Part shown: positions 12,315 through 24,007 of the stretch, one piece after another
How positions within the stretch are numbered: position 1 is the first letter of the stretch
Layout: each line of letters opens with the position of its first letter
Assembly (NCBI GenBank): GCA_013400155.1
Contig: VXBM01000769.1
Coordinates: 251,801-315,800 of the forward strand
Reading direction: 5' to 3'
DNA: 64,000 nucleotides
From: Helopsaltes ochotensis
Taxonomy: Eukaryota > Chordata > Aves > Passeriformes > Locustellidae
The notes under the pieces: model-generated
The model's database searches: none
Told to the model about the DNA's origin: nothing
The model's input: the letters and a program-made list of their open reading frames with translations, nothing else
Translations under genes and position numbers: made by a program

Positions 12315-12449
12315 CTGATAATAAAAAAGTCTTTTTATCAATGTAGAAAAACTACCCAGTGCTGAAATAGTATCAAAAATACCAAAAGGAAATACATGGT
12401 TGAGGTTGTAGTGTCAGCTCAGGAACTTTTCTCAGCTTTTTGAGATCAG

Positions 12450-12478
12450 AATATATATATATATATATATATATATAT
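12450..12478. repeat. (AT)n microsatellite
   Basis: About 14 perfect AT units, within the upstream neighbourhood of the minus-strand exon-like cluster. Confidence 0.98.
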
Positions 12479-15400
12479 CCAGTAATAAAATACTGAATAA
12501 GAAATTAATCAGATAAAGAGGCTAGACAAATTAAAAGAGTCCTTGATATACATGACAAGGAGGCCAATTTCTCAGGAGTTGTAGCAATTTGAAATGCAGA
12601 AATAAATGCAATCACATTGAATGTATAACAGCAATATATCCCTTCAGAGCAATTTTAAGTGTTGGAAAATTTCCACATGTGAAAATAATTATGGTAACAG
12701 AGCATTTGTGAGGAAAATGACCCCTTGAAATAACAACAAGCCATCACAACAAAGATGCAGAAAAGCTTAAAAATAAGCTAGAAATTCAAAATATATAATT
12801 CTGCTTTTTAAAAATGTAAGAATTTTTAATGATTTGGGGTTTTTAGCCTTTCTTTGAAAATCCAGCTTTTTTCAGGTTGAAGTATGAAATTTAATTGAAT
12901 GCAAACCTTTGCTACATTACTCTCAATGTAACAATTCAAATGAGTAAGATTCAGTGTATGATATTACACTGCCTTCACTGAGGCTAGGGAATGGAGATAG
13001 GCACAGGTGACCATCTATCAAGAAGAAATTCACCACTAATTACTATATTTCTACATAAATAGTAAATATTACCTGCACCACCAAAAAAATTAGCCAAATA
13101 TTAATCTGAAGAAAGTATTTTAATACCACCATTCCATTGTGCTACTGCAATTAGAGGGACATTTCTCAGGGCAAAATGCCCGTTTACTGAGCATTTATCT
13201 GTCCAAATAGAGGCTGATAACAAATACAGAACTGGACACTAAAAAATTTATAACATGATCACTTTTGCAACATATAAGTTACATTTCTGCTGAGTTATAC
13301 AATGTTAAATATCTGACCAGCAGTAGTGTTTCCAAAAGTACATGGATCCTGACACAAATGGTATTGAAGTGCCTAAAAGTTAGCTGTTGGAGTTAAATAA
13401 AGTCTTAGTCAAACACTTTTTTATTGAATGGCAAAATACATGCCTCTCGGGGAAAGCCTCACAGGAGACACATACTGTACCTACCATTTGGAAATAACCA
13501 CCACTGTTTCTGAAATTCATTCCACCCAGCTTCAGCACCTGACTCAAAATTTAGATGCCTATGATAAAATTAATGATCTATATGTCTAACTGTATCTTAA
13601 GTCTAGAACAAACAACTTTTATTTTCGAAGATACAGGGTGAATGAAGAAGTCACCACTCCCTTTTGCTTGGAAACCAAGTGGTTAAATTATTCAATTAGT
13701 GGGAGACCAGTGTGCCTTGCTTTTCAGAAGAAACTCCAGTCTACTTCTCCCTAACCTTCTACAACCCTAGTCACAGGGATGAATGCTGAGCGGTTTAAGA
13801 AAAGATATTGCGGAGTGAATGATAGAGAAAAATAAATACTATAGAGAACCAATAAAATGGGAAATGGCAGAATTAGTTTTGAAACAAGTAAAGACATAAC
13901 ATGTACAGAGGGACCTTGAATTACAAACTAGATGCTGCATTTGGCAACGCACCATAAGTTTTATTCAAGTTGGCTAAATCAGCTAAAAACTTGTCCTTTA
14001 GATGAACGTCACTCATTATAATGTGAAAAACACACCTTTAAATCTTAGGCTACCCACCTCCAAATAAAAGTTTCTACCCACTGAATGTGTGGACTAAATT
14101 TAACATACATTGTACCTTTAAATCAAAAAAGGAGCAAAAAGTTGTCAAATAGCTATTAAGTAGGCATATATTTTGAAAATAGATAAGCCTGTACTGATGT
14201 AATTTGAAACTATAAATATGCTGCTTGGCTGTGACTGGGTGTGTTAGCTTTGTGCATTCACCTCCTAGTACCCATTTATGCACAGACATGAAATAATAAA
14301 CAAATATACTATTTTTTTTCTGTGGCTCAGTTTCTTGGACACCCGGAGAAAGAACTGTCCCCTTTTTTGGGACAATATGCTGGTAGGCTACTTTGAGGAA
14401 AAAGAAAAGTGATCCTGTCACTAAACAAGACAGAAATGTGATTGCAATCTAGCTGTTAGCCCACTGTTTTAGGGAACAGGGGAACCAGGCTCTGGTTCTT
14501 CTCTCTGATCTCTGGCATAGCTCCTCTCCCTAACCGCTCTGACTCTTTGAAAGATGCAGGTCATGAAAAGGTTACAAACACTAATTGTTTCATTACCTAT
14601 AAATCCATGACATGGGAAAAGGACTTTAATAGAGAGATGAGAGACCTCCAGATTTCTGTGCTTGCTTGTAGAACATAGTCATGCAATTGTCAGATGTATT
14701 TAACAAAATTGCTGTGGAGAAAAACTTTGTAAAAATGAGAGCAGTATGACTAAACTTTCTGAAAGGTAATTGGTAGGCTTAATGTGAAAGCTCTAAGCTT
14801 CAGCTGAAGTATGTAGTCTGGTCAGTCAGACTTTCAGGGTAATTTTCTTCAGTTACTGGCACCCGAGTTTTCTGTGGAATTTTTAATCAGTAGCTGTAGA
14901 AATGCTTACATGTATAGCTCTGCACCCCAGCTGGGAAGGCAGTCTCAAAGCAGTATCCCTGTTGCCATATGTTCCTGTTCAACTGAATGCCAAGATTTAC
15001 TGGTGCTGTAAGTTCAGAAGCTACCTCACCAAATATATTTTGCCTTATAACAGAAAGGTTTCATAGAAGTAAGTGCCTGTGGACTTTTTCACACTCTAGT
15101 AAGCTCATTTAACTTATAGACAAAAATTGCATTAAATGATTGGCAAAAACAATGGTGAAATGAAATGGTGACTGAAAGCATAGGAAATTTCATATTCTCA
15201 AAAGAAGTGGTGTGAACAACCTAGACAAATCAAAACATGCAGTGGTAAGCTTCTGCTTGCTCATTTAGGTGAAAAGTACAAAGGAATCAAGAGTTCAAAT
15301 CTATCTAGGTTTGCTTAGAAGAAATTAAAACCAAAAGTAAACAGAGAAGGAAAAGAGGAGAGTCAAATGGTAAGAAGTTCCTCTTGGATGTGGCTGTCTG

Positions 15401-16418
15401 GTCTGTAAATCCCCATTCTACCTACCTAAAAGAGTCTGCTTGGCTGTTTACAGACCCAGAATCATCTCAATCATGAAAATTGGCTTTTTAATAAAAGAAA
15501 ATCGAAGAAGCTTGTAAAAATATTTTTTTCACTAAAATACTTTTGTCAACACTTTTGACTTTTGAGTTGAAATACTATATTTTTAAAAATATAGAACAAT
15601 TTTAGAGCTTTAGCATTATAACAATACTACCACATTTTCTAAACATACATGAAAATTTCTTAACATGTCCCATCTCCTGTATGAACACACAGCCACAAGA
15701 ATGTTATAGGGACTTAACAAGATAACACTCCTGCAGCAGGCTTGCTGATTAGATTTACAACTCTCTCAGCTGTTTCTCCAAAAACACATAAGGTGTTAAT
15801 TCCTACAACAATACTTGACAGGAGAGCAGTCATGTACTTGAATGAGAAATTCCAAACCTGATTTAAGTTATGTGATGCACACACCTCATGATGCCCTACC
15901 TGCTTAACATACAAAGACACTAATCATCATGCATTTTCAGTCATGCTAGATGGCTTTGAAAGGCCACGCTACCTTGTATCTATCAATATAAAGAAGAAAT
16001 CTGTACTTGGAGACATTTAACTAAGCTGAAATGCCAACCCTCTTAGCTGTAGTCTGTGTGACCACCTGAAGCCAGATACAGTTTAATTAAGTTTTTCTAT
16101 TACATGCACCACAGAGATATGGAACAACACTAAAATGATACAGTGCTGCAGGCAAAGGGAAGCACATGGGTTTGCCACACAAGATTAAAGCAAAGGATAA
16201 ATTAGGATGGTAACAATTCATCTTCATATATTTTATTCCAAACAGGCATGGGTTTACCTTGCATAAGTAATTACCGAATTAAAGAAGAAGAAGTTTGAGC
16301 AGAAACACTGATCAGGAGTTTTTCAGTGATTCTGTCTATATTTGTTCTTGTGTTTCCGTAATCCTTTTCTCTCTGCTAACAGCCCCCAAAATCATTGTTA
16401 AGATGATATGCATAGGCG
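12479..16418. other. AT-rich unique sequence; a few exon-like open frames only
   Basis: No known repeat is visible. Two minus-strand frames, 14074-14421 (115 codons) and 15714-15857 (after a CAG acceptor, ending at a stop), look slightly protein-like but show no recognisable motif, so I do not call them genes. Confidence 0.4.
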
Positions 16419-17968
16419 TATTGGTTTAGCATAGATGGAAAAAAAAAAAGTCAATTAATGATTTCCTCTAGAATTGACAGCCAAATTAGCCAATGGAATG
16501 CAGGGGTAAACCTCTGGGAAAACAGCTTAAAAACAAGTGAATTTCTAGGCATGTCTCTCTTTCCCTCCTGGTCTGGCATGAGGTAACAATGTTTGTGCAG
16601 CAGCCGGGCTCGGCCAGGCTCCACCGCTGCCCCCCGAGGCCAGAATGGGGCGGCCGGGCTGGGCCTGGATGGGCCCAGCTGTATTAGAACCCTGATGGAG
16701 GTGAGCCGAGCTCCTACCGCCCCCTCCTGAGCCTGGAAGCTGCTGTGCACAAAAGGAGAGAGGGGAAGGAGAGCCCTTGGCCAAGGGAAATGTTCCCCGG
16801 GACCCCCCTGGAAAGCAGCACCAAGCCCAGAGTGGGCTGGGCCCACCCCTGTGAGTCCCAGGGGTGGGGAAGGGGAGAGAGGCCCTGGATGCGGAGAGGA
16901 TCTCAGCCATTTTCCAGCTTCCCTCCTCGGTATGGACTCGGCATTTTCGGCATTTTCGCAACCTCCGCGCGGTGGAGACCACATGACAATCTGCAGGCCC
17001 AGACAAGGAATGTTAACTCTTTCCTGACACAGATGGAGACCTTTTTAGACTAACCCTTCTGAGAGAGGAAAGGCCAAGTTGGAGATATGTAAAGGGACTA
17101 TATGAATATCTCCAAGTTGGTAAAGGAAGAGTGACTTCTTAAGTAGAAGAGATGGCAAAGTTGCCTTAATTTTAGGCTGAAAATCTCCTTTAATTTGTGG
17201 TAACAGACTGTAATATTTCTTTAATTTGTGAACTTTGGACTGGGGAGATGCTTTATAGTTCAAGCCAAAAGTTGATTTATTTAAATGAATTTTGGACTAA
17301 AAAACTGTGATCTGGTGATCCTATGAGATATTTGAACAGAATGAGATGAGAAGAAACTTTGGCACCAGAGAGGAAGCAGACATTTGTTTCCTGAAGATGA
17401 AGAAGCCTTTGTTGCAGAGCAATGCATCTTTAAAAGATGACACCAGTGTGAGTCCACAGCCCATATGTAGCCATAGGAAAGGCTACGTGGTTGGGGGTTC
17501 CACAACTGCAGATTATCGTGCGGGCTTCTTTTTTTGGGGTTAGGAGCCACAGACTATGTCTCTTTTGGAGAGTTACCATAACAAGGAGAGATTTTCTTTC
17601 TTTGAGGCTGAATGAAAGACTATTTTTTTTATAAGTGGTACTGACTTGGAGTTCTACGTTCTGTCTCTTTACATTGTTTGTAGGAAAGCAAACTGTTAGC
17701 ATGGGGGAGGGTGGTGTTTTTTGAGAAGTTTCAATATTTTTTTGTTCTCTTTTTAATGTTAATAAATCTCTTTTTAGTGTTAATAAAACTAACTTTTTTT
17801 TTTTTTTAATCTTTTAAATTGAGCCTGTTTTGCCTTTACTCTAATCCTATTCCACAGTAAGGAAACATTTGGACCAATACACTAAATTTAGCAGACAAAA
17901 ATTCAGCGAACGTGAAACCACTACATCTTTTGGTGTTTCCGCCCGGTTTTGAATTTTAACCCTTTACA
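16419..17968 (+). mobile_element. Solo LTR of an avian endogenous retrovirus, GC-rich, about 1.55 kb
   Basis: The block contrasts sharply with its flanks. It opens with ATTGGTTTAGCA (a degraded TG start) at about 16419, has a strongly GC-rich first third (about 16590-17000) and an AT-rich second half. Two AATAAA hexamers lie at about 17758-17790, followed by a T run. The end, TTTAACCCTTTACA, fits a CA terminus. This pattern (GC-rich U3, plus-strand AATAAA, terminal CA) and the sequence itself match a long LTR type I associate with passerine ERVs; the family name is not certain. No internal gag or pol sequence is attached, so it is probably a solo LTR left by recombination. The long overlapping minus-strand frames at 16451-17006 come from its GC-rich part and are not genes. 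Confidence 0.65.
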
Positions 17969-18719
17969 GTGGGTGAACTGGCCATGTGATGCTCATACAT
18001 TCTTTCCATCAGTAAATTTTTCAGTAGACCATATGCATTAGAAGTAGGTTAGATAAACCAGTCATTCTCAGAACAAGAGTAAAAACATTTGAATAGATTT
18101 AGTTTTCATTTAAATAAATTACCCTAATGTCTTTCATTTTTTTTTCTTCCAGATCTAGTATTTTTCATACTCTCTTCAATATTACCAAATAAACAATCAC
18201 ATAATTTATTGCATACAAATTTTAAATGGTCCTATGCAAACAATATAAGGATTATTACAGAGCCTTTTTTGCATGCATACAATGTGTCTGTGGGAAGATG
18301 ACTGCAGGTAAAACTAGAAACTTGGGAAAGTAAATTCCCATTCTAACAGAAGTTATAATAGTATGGAAATGATAGGGTGAATTACAGCTGCTACTTCCTG
18401 AATGGAATGCAGTTGACATGCACAAAATCTGTTCCATGATGATTCCCCACATACATTCCCCCCAGCCTGCAACTTTAAGCACATGCTGAGGGATGAAATG
18501 GAGGATGGAGAGAGTAGAAACACCACAGCCAGGCTCTGCTGTAATCCTTGCAGGGCTGGGACCGTGCTGATGCCATGTGTCTGATACAGCACATAGCAGC
18601 TGTCAGCCCAGGGGATGTCCTGCTGCTGAACCAGCAGCTGTGGGGATATCGCTCTCTTCCAATGAACTCAGTTCATTATTATCTAATTGTAATACTAACT
18701 CACACCTCCATCCCAAAAT
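17969..18719. other. Sequence between two LTRs, no gene seen
   Basis: An AT-rich stretch, with a moderately GC-rich piece at about 18480-18660 that could be decayed ERV sequence. I see no primer-binding site or recognisable gag motif. Confidence 0.4.
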
Positions 18720-19275
18720 TACCTGCCCCTATGATATGACCATCTTTCATCTTTGTTGGCCATATCTTTTAAGAACAAATCTGATAATTTTATACCCATC
18801 AGTTACAAAATTGTATATGGCTAGAGTCACTCAAGCTCCACCTAATGAAATAGTATAAAAGTGAGTTAAGTGCGGGAAGAAGTTAGGAAAAATTCCACAG
18901 TACCTTCTGGGATCAGCTGACTGGTTGAACCTGTCCTCTCTTCCATAGGACCATCTGTTGGGTAAGAACCTTGCTCCATGAGCACTGAATTATTAACTTC
19001 AGCTGGTTTTAATTGGTGATTAGAGCTTGCCTGTATATTGCTTCAAATTTGCTTTTGCAGTCAGTTACCATCATCAGCAATCTTCAAAACTTAACCTGTC
19101 ACAATTTTGTATCATAAGCATGTTTATTAATAAATCGTGTTATAGTACAACCTCTGTGTGATGAATATGCATTTCAATGATAATTGTTAAATACGTGATT
19201 CACAGAGTGAGGGAGGGAACTTGGCACTGCAACTGCCTGTGCTACACTGGAAGTTCAAAGGAAACACCCGCTAAA
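18720..19275 (+). mobile_element. LTR of an endogenous retrovirus (TATA and AATAAA visible)
   Basis: A TATAAAA box at 18854-18860 is followed about 270 bases later by AATAAA at 19129-19134 and then a region ending near GCTAAACA at about 19275, where a CA terminus is plausible. The order TATA, transcribed leader, polyadenylation signal fits an LTR on the plus strand. ERV pol-like sequence lies directly downstream in the same orientation, which supports an LTR-plus-internal remnant. The 5' boundary is uncertain by about 100 bases. Confidence 0.5.
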
Positions 19276-19299
19276 CACACCACACAACCAGTGCTTCAT

Positions 19300-19850
19300 G
19301 GAGCAAGTGGGGTGGCATCAAATACACAAAGAGCCTGACTAAGGAAACCCAATTGCCCAGGAATCCTGGAAGGGATTATGGACTGGACAAAGGTAGGGAT
19401 TTTGGAGCGTTGCCTAAGAAGGCGACTCGTGCCAAAAAATGCACCACCATATAATGACTTATCTGAAGATGCAAGAGGCTATGCTGTATGTGCTGATGGA
19501 TGCTGCTGTGGTAGGAAACCATTGGAAAGCTGCAGTGTGGAGCCCCATAGACAAGTCACTGAGACTGCTGAAGCAGAAGGTGAGTCAAGCCAACTTGTGG
19601 AAGTGAAAGCCATCTAACTAGCCCTAGAGATTGCTGAAGGAGAAAAGCGGTCTTTATACTGACTCCGGGATGGTGACTAATGCCCTGTGGGGGTGGCTGC
19701 AGCAGTTGAAGCGCAGCAATTGGCAACACAGGGGTAAACTCCTCTGGCCTGCTGCATTGTGGCAAAACATGTGCATTTTCATTTGCAATGCCTTCTGGAG
19801 CAACCGCTAGGCATGCTGAAGTCCTGCTTCCTGGAAAGTGGCTGAATGTC
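19300..19850 (+). pseudogene. pol: Broken ERV pol fragment: RNase H region
   Basis: A plus-strand frame from about 19378 to 19617 and its continuation in another frame carry the RNase H layout of an avian ERV, probably ERVL-like. The positions of three catalytic acidic residues are visible: Asp in ADG (19495-19497), Glu in LVEVKAI (19600-19602) and Asp in LYTDSGMV (19661-19663), followed by NALWGWLQQ. The copy is dead: there is a stop at 19615-19617 and a frame change near 19650, the frame is lost after about 19780, and neither the reverse transcriptase upstream nor the integrase downstream is present. RNase H normally degrades the RNA strand of the reverse-transcription hybrid; no function is expected here. 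Only a few hundred bases of internal sequence remain between LTR pieces. Confidence 0.8.
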
Positions 19851-19854
19851 ACTC

Positions 19855-20034
19855 ACTGATGGGAAGTGAGAATAAACTCTTTTTTTTTTTTTTCTTTATT
19901 TGCTTGTGCAAATGCAAGGTTTTGCTTTAGTAAACTGTCATTTTCCATATTATTTTCTCTCCCCTGTCTAGCTGGGAAGGGGAGCAATAGAGCAGCTTGG
20001 TGGGCACTGGCATTCAGCCAAGGTTAACCCAACA
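19855..20034 (+). mobile_element. 3' part of an ERV LTR
   Basis: AATAAA at about 19870 is followed by a T run, then a characteristic 3' segment with TCTCTCCCCTGTCTAGCTGG and an end reading GCCAAGGTTAACCCAACA. A shorter related 3' end occurs at about 22700-22801. It directly follows the pol remnant in the same orientation and is probably the 3' LTR remnant of that provirus or of a nested relative, although it does not obviously match the LTR at 18720-19275. Confidence 0.6.
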
Positions 20035-22369
20035 CTGTGCTATTTAGCACCTGTTGTGGGCTTATCTATCTGACTGCAGGCTATGTTTTTTATTTTGGTT
20101 CTGTATCTCTAAGGTGCTGTACTTGTGAAGACTGTAACATCATGCATGGCTTCATATAAACTTATCCATTCTTTGGATAAGTGAGCACCTGCATGAGGTA
20201 AATATGAAATAAATTGGGGGGTTATTATGTATATAATATTATAGAAAAATAAATATTTGAAAAGGGAAGCTAACAAAATTAGGGAGATACCAAGCTGTTT
20301 GGTTTGTTTATTTGAGGTTTTTTAAGAGAAGTAATTTGAAAAGGGATGAAGTTTGCTTTTAGGTAATGAAAATTTCCTAAATGAATAGAATCAAAGTTAT
20401 TAGAAGAAAGGAGCGATTCATGCTCATTAAAAGGAGATGTGAGAAATTCACACTGTTCATCACATATCCATGATTTTGTTTCAACCTTCTTCCTCCACTC
20501 CTCCAAAAGTTCAGTTTCAAAGGGAAATAACTGCAGGAGTTTATTCATTAAAAAAGTATTAACCACCACAATGGACTTAATTCCTCTCATCACTTTCATT
20601 AGACATCTTTTGAAGCACATATTTAAGTATATGCTTTCATTTTCTTAAAAGTAATTCCTATTTTGAAAAGAAAATATTGACTGTCAATGCTATCACCTCA
20701 AAGGAAGAATCAGATTCTCATTTTTCTTTACACAGAAAGAAAAAAAAAGGCCCCCAAACAAAACAACAGATTTTGTCCTTCTAATTAGTTCAGAAAGAAA
20801 TGGGTAGCGATTTGTGAAGGTGCACTCACCCAGAGCCCTGGCCTGGTCAGACTGGAGGACCACATGTGCATGTGAATGAATCACTGAGTAGATTTGGAGA
20901 AGGATAAAGTAGAAGATCTGAGGTACAGCAGTTTTATCCAACTTTCCATGCTATTTGTGCACTGATACATTTACTGTTAATGTGGTTCAGACTGTGGACA
21001 AAATGCATAGTTTCTTAATTATTTATGTGTACAGGAAGATTAATGATACACCAGCATTTACGAAGTAATGTAATCAACACAAGAGGTAGTGTTGGGAGGA
21101 GCAAATAAATTTCTTTTTAATTGCTTTCCATTAAAAGGGTCTGTCCCAAATAAACTAAATCCATCCCTTTCCAGGATTAATTGATGTCTATTGTTGTTTG
21201 TTGTAGTATGTTTTTTAACCTCCTCAGAACAAGATATATACATATATACCTAGCTACCGATAGATATGAAAAAGATGACAAGAGCTTATTGATAGATATA
21301 AAAAACTAACTCGGGTTTACACAAAATGAAATGCCTAACTTCTGACAGTTGATAAAATAGAATAACCTTCCAGTTAAGTTCAGAATTGCCTCTGGCTCGT
21401 TGCAAAGATTATGTCAGAATACAGGGAAAATATTGGAAAAGAGGTTATTATTAGAAAATGTCTCTCCATCACACATTCACTCCCCTAAGAAGAAAAACTG
21501 TGTGAGCATTCAAAATTTATTGAAACATTTTTGATATCTGCATATTATGCTTGAAAAATACAAACAAGTAGATTTGGTATAAATTTAGCCTGGGGTTTTT
21601 TCTGCTTGTTAATATTTAGGTGCACACACGTTTTAAAGTGTATAACAGTTATATTGCTGTAGTTAGGAGCACAGTAAATCCAAATCATAAGAAAAATAAT
21701 AAGAAATACATTTAACTACCTGTGAATTCTCTCTAGAAAGCCCTTGTGATAGAGTGAACCTTTCATACATATATGCAGCTTTGGCTTTCCATGAAAGTAT
21801 CTACAGGACAGATGCAGATCTCCTAGATAACGTGAACAATTGAGTTTGACACTGAATGCTCAAAGGAAAAACAATATAAATGTATTTATTTTAGTATGGA
21901 ATAATTACTTCTGACTAAAGGAGAATCATCTCTTAGTAAGTTAGATTTTCCTGACCAGTCTTTCCATATAAAATCATTAGCAAGTTCACTTGAACTCTAT
22001 TACTTTATGTAGAGTAAGCAGAGCCTAAATAGAAGAGATAATAGTTCAGATTCAAATTTCTGTAATAGAAAAGGTAAGAATTGAATTCCACCTTGGATGA
22101 TAGCCCTGACATTTCTCTCATTTCTCTTTGCTGTGAGAACTACATAATTTGTTCCAGTCAAAAGGGAAATTTGTTGCATGGAAATGGAAGAAATATCATT
22201 GCTCCTAAACAAGAAGCCTCCGCTCAATTTCATTTGAAAGAGCTTTGGGGCTGTACCAATGTCCCTGGTAACAACACAGAACGACATAAGAGCATTTGAT
22301 TCTGTTTTGGCATTAGCACAGCTACCACCCTAGGCAGCCTGCTAAACCTCCTCCATTCCCACGGCTGCA
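20035..22369. other. AT-rich unique sequence, no gene or known repeat seen
   Basis: Short open frames only (up to 113 codons on the minus strand at 20279-20620), with no motif. I saw no LTR ends or LINE sequence here. Confidence 0.5.
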
Positions 22370-22801
22370 AAGACCATGGAGAACCCAGGCACAGGTATAT
22401 GGTACTGGCTTGTGAGCCAAGGATTTTAGAGGGATTGGGGTGGAACAGAGACTACAGGGGTGTCTTCTGTGGCACGTTCCCTCTATGTCCAACTGAGTCC
22501 ATGCCAGTCAGCTTCAAGATGGACCTGACACTGGACAAGGCCAAACCCATCAGCAATGGCGGTAGCACTTCTGGGATAGCATACTTAATAAGGGAAAAAA
22601 ATACCCCAAACAACTTCCAGAGCAGCAGCAGGTGGAGATGGGAGCAAGACTTCCCCAGAGGAAAAAACAACTGAGACAACTGACTGCAATCCCCATTCCC
22701 ATCTTTCTTTTGTTCTATATTCTCTCCCTGTCCAGCTGAGGAGTGGAGTCTTCCAATGGTTTTGGTAGGTACCTGGCATCCAGCCAGGGTCAGACTAGCA
22801 C
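22370..22801 (+). mobile_element. Degraded ERV LTR fragment
   Basis: This moderately GC-rich block ends with TCTCTCCCTGTCCAGCTGAGG and ACCTGGCATCCAGCCAGGGT, closely resembling the 3' end at 19960-20034. The upstream part (about 22500-22680) looks like the U3 of the same LTR type. Orientation is plus. The 131-codon minus-strand frame across it is a by-product. The 5' boundary is uncertain. Confidence 0.55.
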
Positions 22802-23569
22802 AGTGAGATAACAGGGCACAACCCTTTTTGAGAGAGTACTCCATCAAAGCAGCACTTTCCTCTTTTTCTGATCATTGTCTTGCAAATATATGGATTTTCT
22901 CAGCACCCCAACAGATTATCATGGCAGAACTGAGAGGATACAACATAGAAAATGTGATTTAGGAAACAGAAAATGAGAGAGAGCAAGTGGTATTTCTAGC
23001 ATTTCCTTTTCATACCATACACTAGTCAGGTCACTTGACTTTCAATTACTGTGGTAACAGTGCAATTTTTATTTAAAAATAAGTAAAACAGAAGATAAAA
23101 GCAACCAGAATCCTGAAGACTAAAATCATACTAAAGAGAACAATGAAAACATAGGAGAAGCCACTAAGGAAACTGTATCTTCATGAGGCAAGCATCTTGT
23201 TTTTCCTACAAACATACATTTAGAGAACGGCTTCTAAGTCAGACAGATATAGGAAGAGTTATGTTATCCATTCTGGAAAATGGCAGGTGACAACTTTCCT
23301 GCTTTGTTAACTTTAACCCAAAAGTTATAGCAGTTATCAGTGTACTTACAGATAGTTAGTAAGGAACACAATAACCTGGTCAAACACAAGCTCATTTTTC
23401 TCACTTCTTTGGGTGTGGGTTTTTTTAGTAACCACACACAAATATCAAACTGATGTACTGGTGTCACCTGCCATTCCCAAAAATGATTTAACCTTCTGAT
23501 ATTTTCATTTCTGTAATGGAGTTTCTCATGCACTAAAATGTAAACAATGGATTGTTTTTCATACTTTCA
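22802..23569. other. AT-rich unique sequence, nothing recognised
   Basis: No supported gene, RNA or repeat. Confidence 0.5.
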
Positions 23570-24007
23570 TGGGGGAGGAGAAAGTTGATGGACTGTTGGT
23601 CTGACCAGTGTGTTGGAGAGGTGGCAGCTTCACCCTCCGATCCATGGTCACCTTTGGAATTCTATATAGGGTGTTTAGCACAGCAAGGAACACGCCGGAT
23701 GCTGGATGAGGAGAAAGATCAAAGAAGGCTTGACTTTATTTTTCTTTTCTTATCTAGATCTTAGATCCATGCCAGGGATTGGATGAGAGTGTGGCCACCT
23801 CTCCAATTCCACTGGCCCAGCTGACAGTCAATGAAGTGGTTTTTTCATCAGTGTACGTGATGTTTACCAAAGAGATTTCCCAAACAAATCCTATCTATAG
23901 ATAACACCAGCATGAGAAGAAGCAAAAGCAATGCATAACATTGAGAATTCTGACTCCACTCTAAAAACTAAGAAACATATCAGAAGGCTGCAAAAATCAG
24001 GGCAACA
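23570..24007 (-). mobile_element. Solo LTR-like element, copy 1 of a dispersed pair
   Basis: This block reads TG at the left end and GGGCAACA at the right, 438 bases long. The minus strand is probably the sense strand, because AATAAA occurs there (inside GAAAAATAAAGTC) in the second half. The right 340 bases are closely similar to 54693-55039, sharing CATGCCAGGGATTGGATGAG, TGGCCCAGCTGAC and GGCTGCAAAAATCAGGGCAA. No clear target-site duplication remains. The short LTR-like size, terminal TG/CA and repeated occurrence suggest a passerine ERV solo LTR. Confidence 0.65.

Noticed and set aside
14074..14421. 115-codon minus-strand frame as an exon
   Set aside because: The sequence is only weakly protein-like, it lacks a convincing acceptor/donor pair, and no family is recognised.
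16451..17006. Overlapping minus-strand frames of 177 and 153 codons as genes
   Set aside because: They lie wholly in the GC-rich part of an LTR, two frames are open at once, and the composition is proline/serine-rich noise.
22452..22847. 131-codon minus-strand frame as a gene
   Set aside because: It is antisense to an LTR fragment that has a better explanation.
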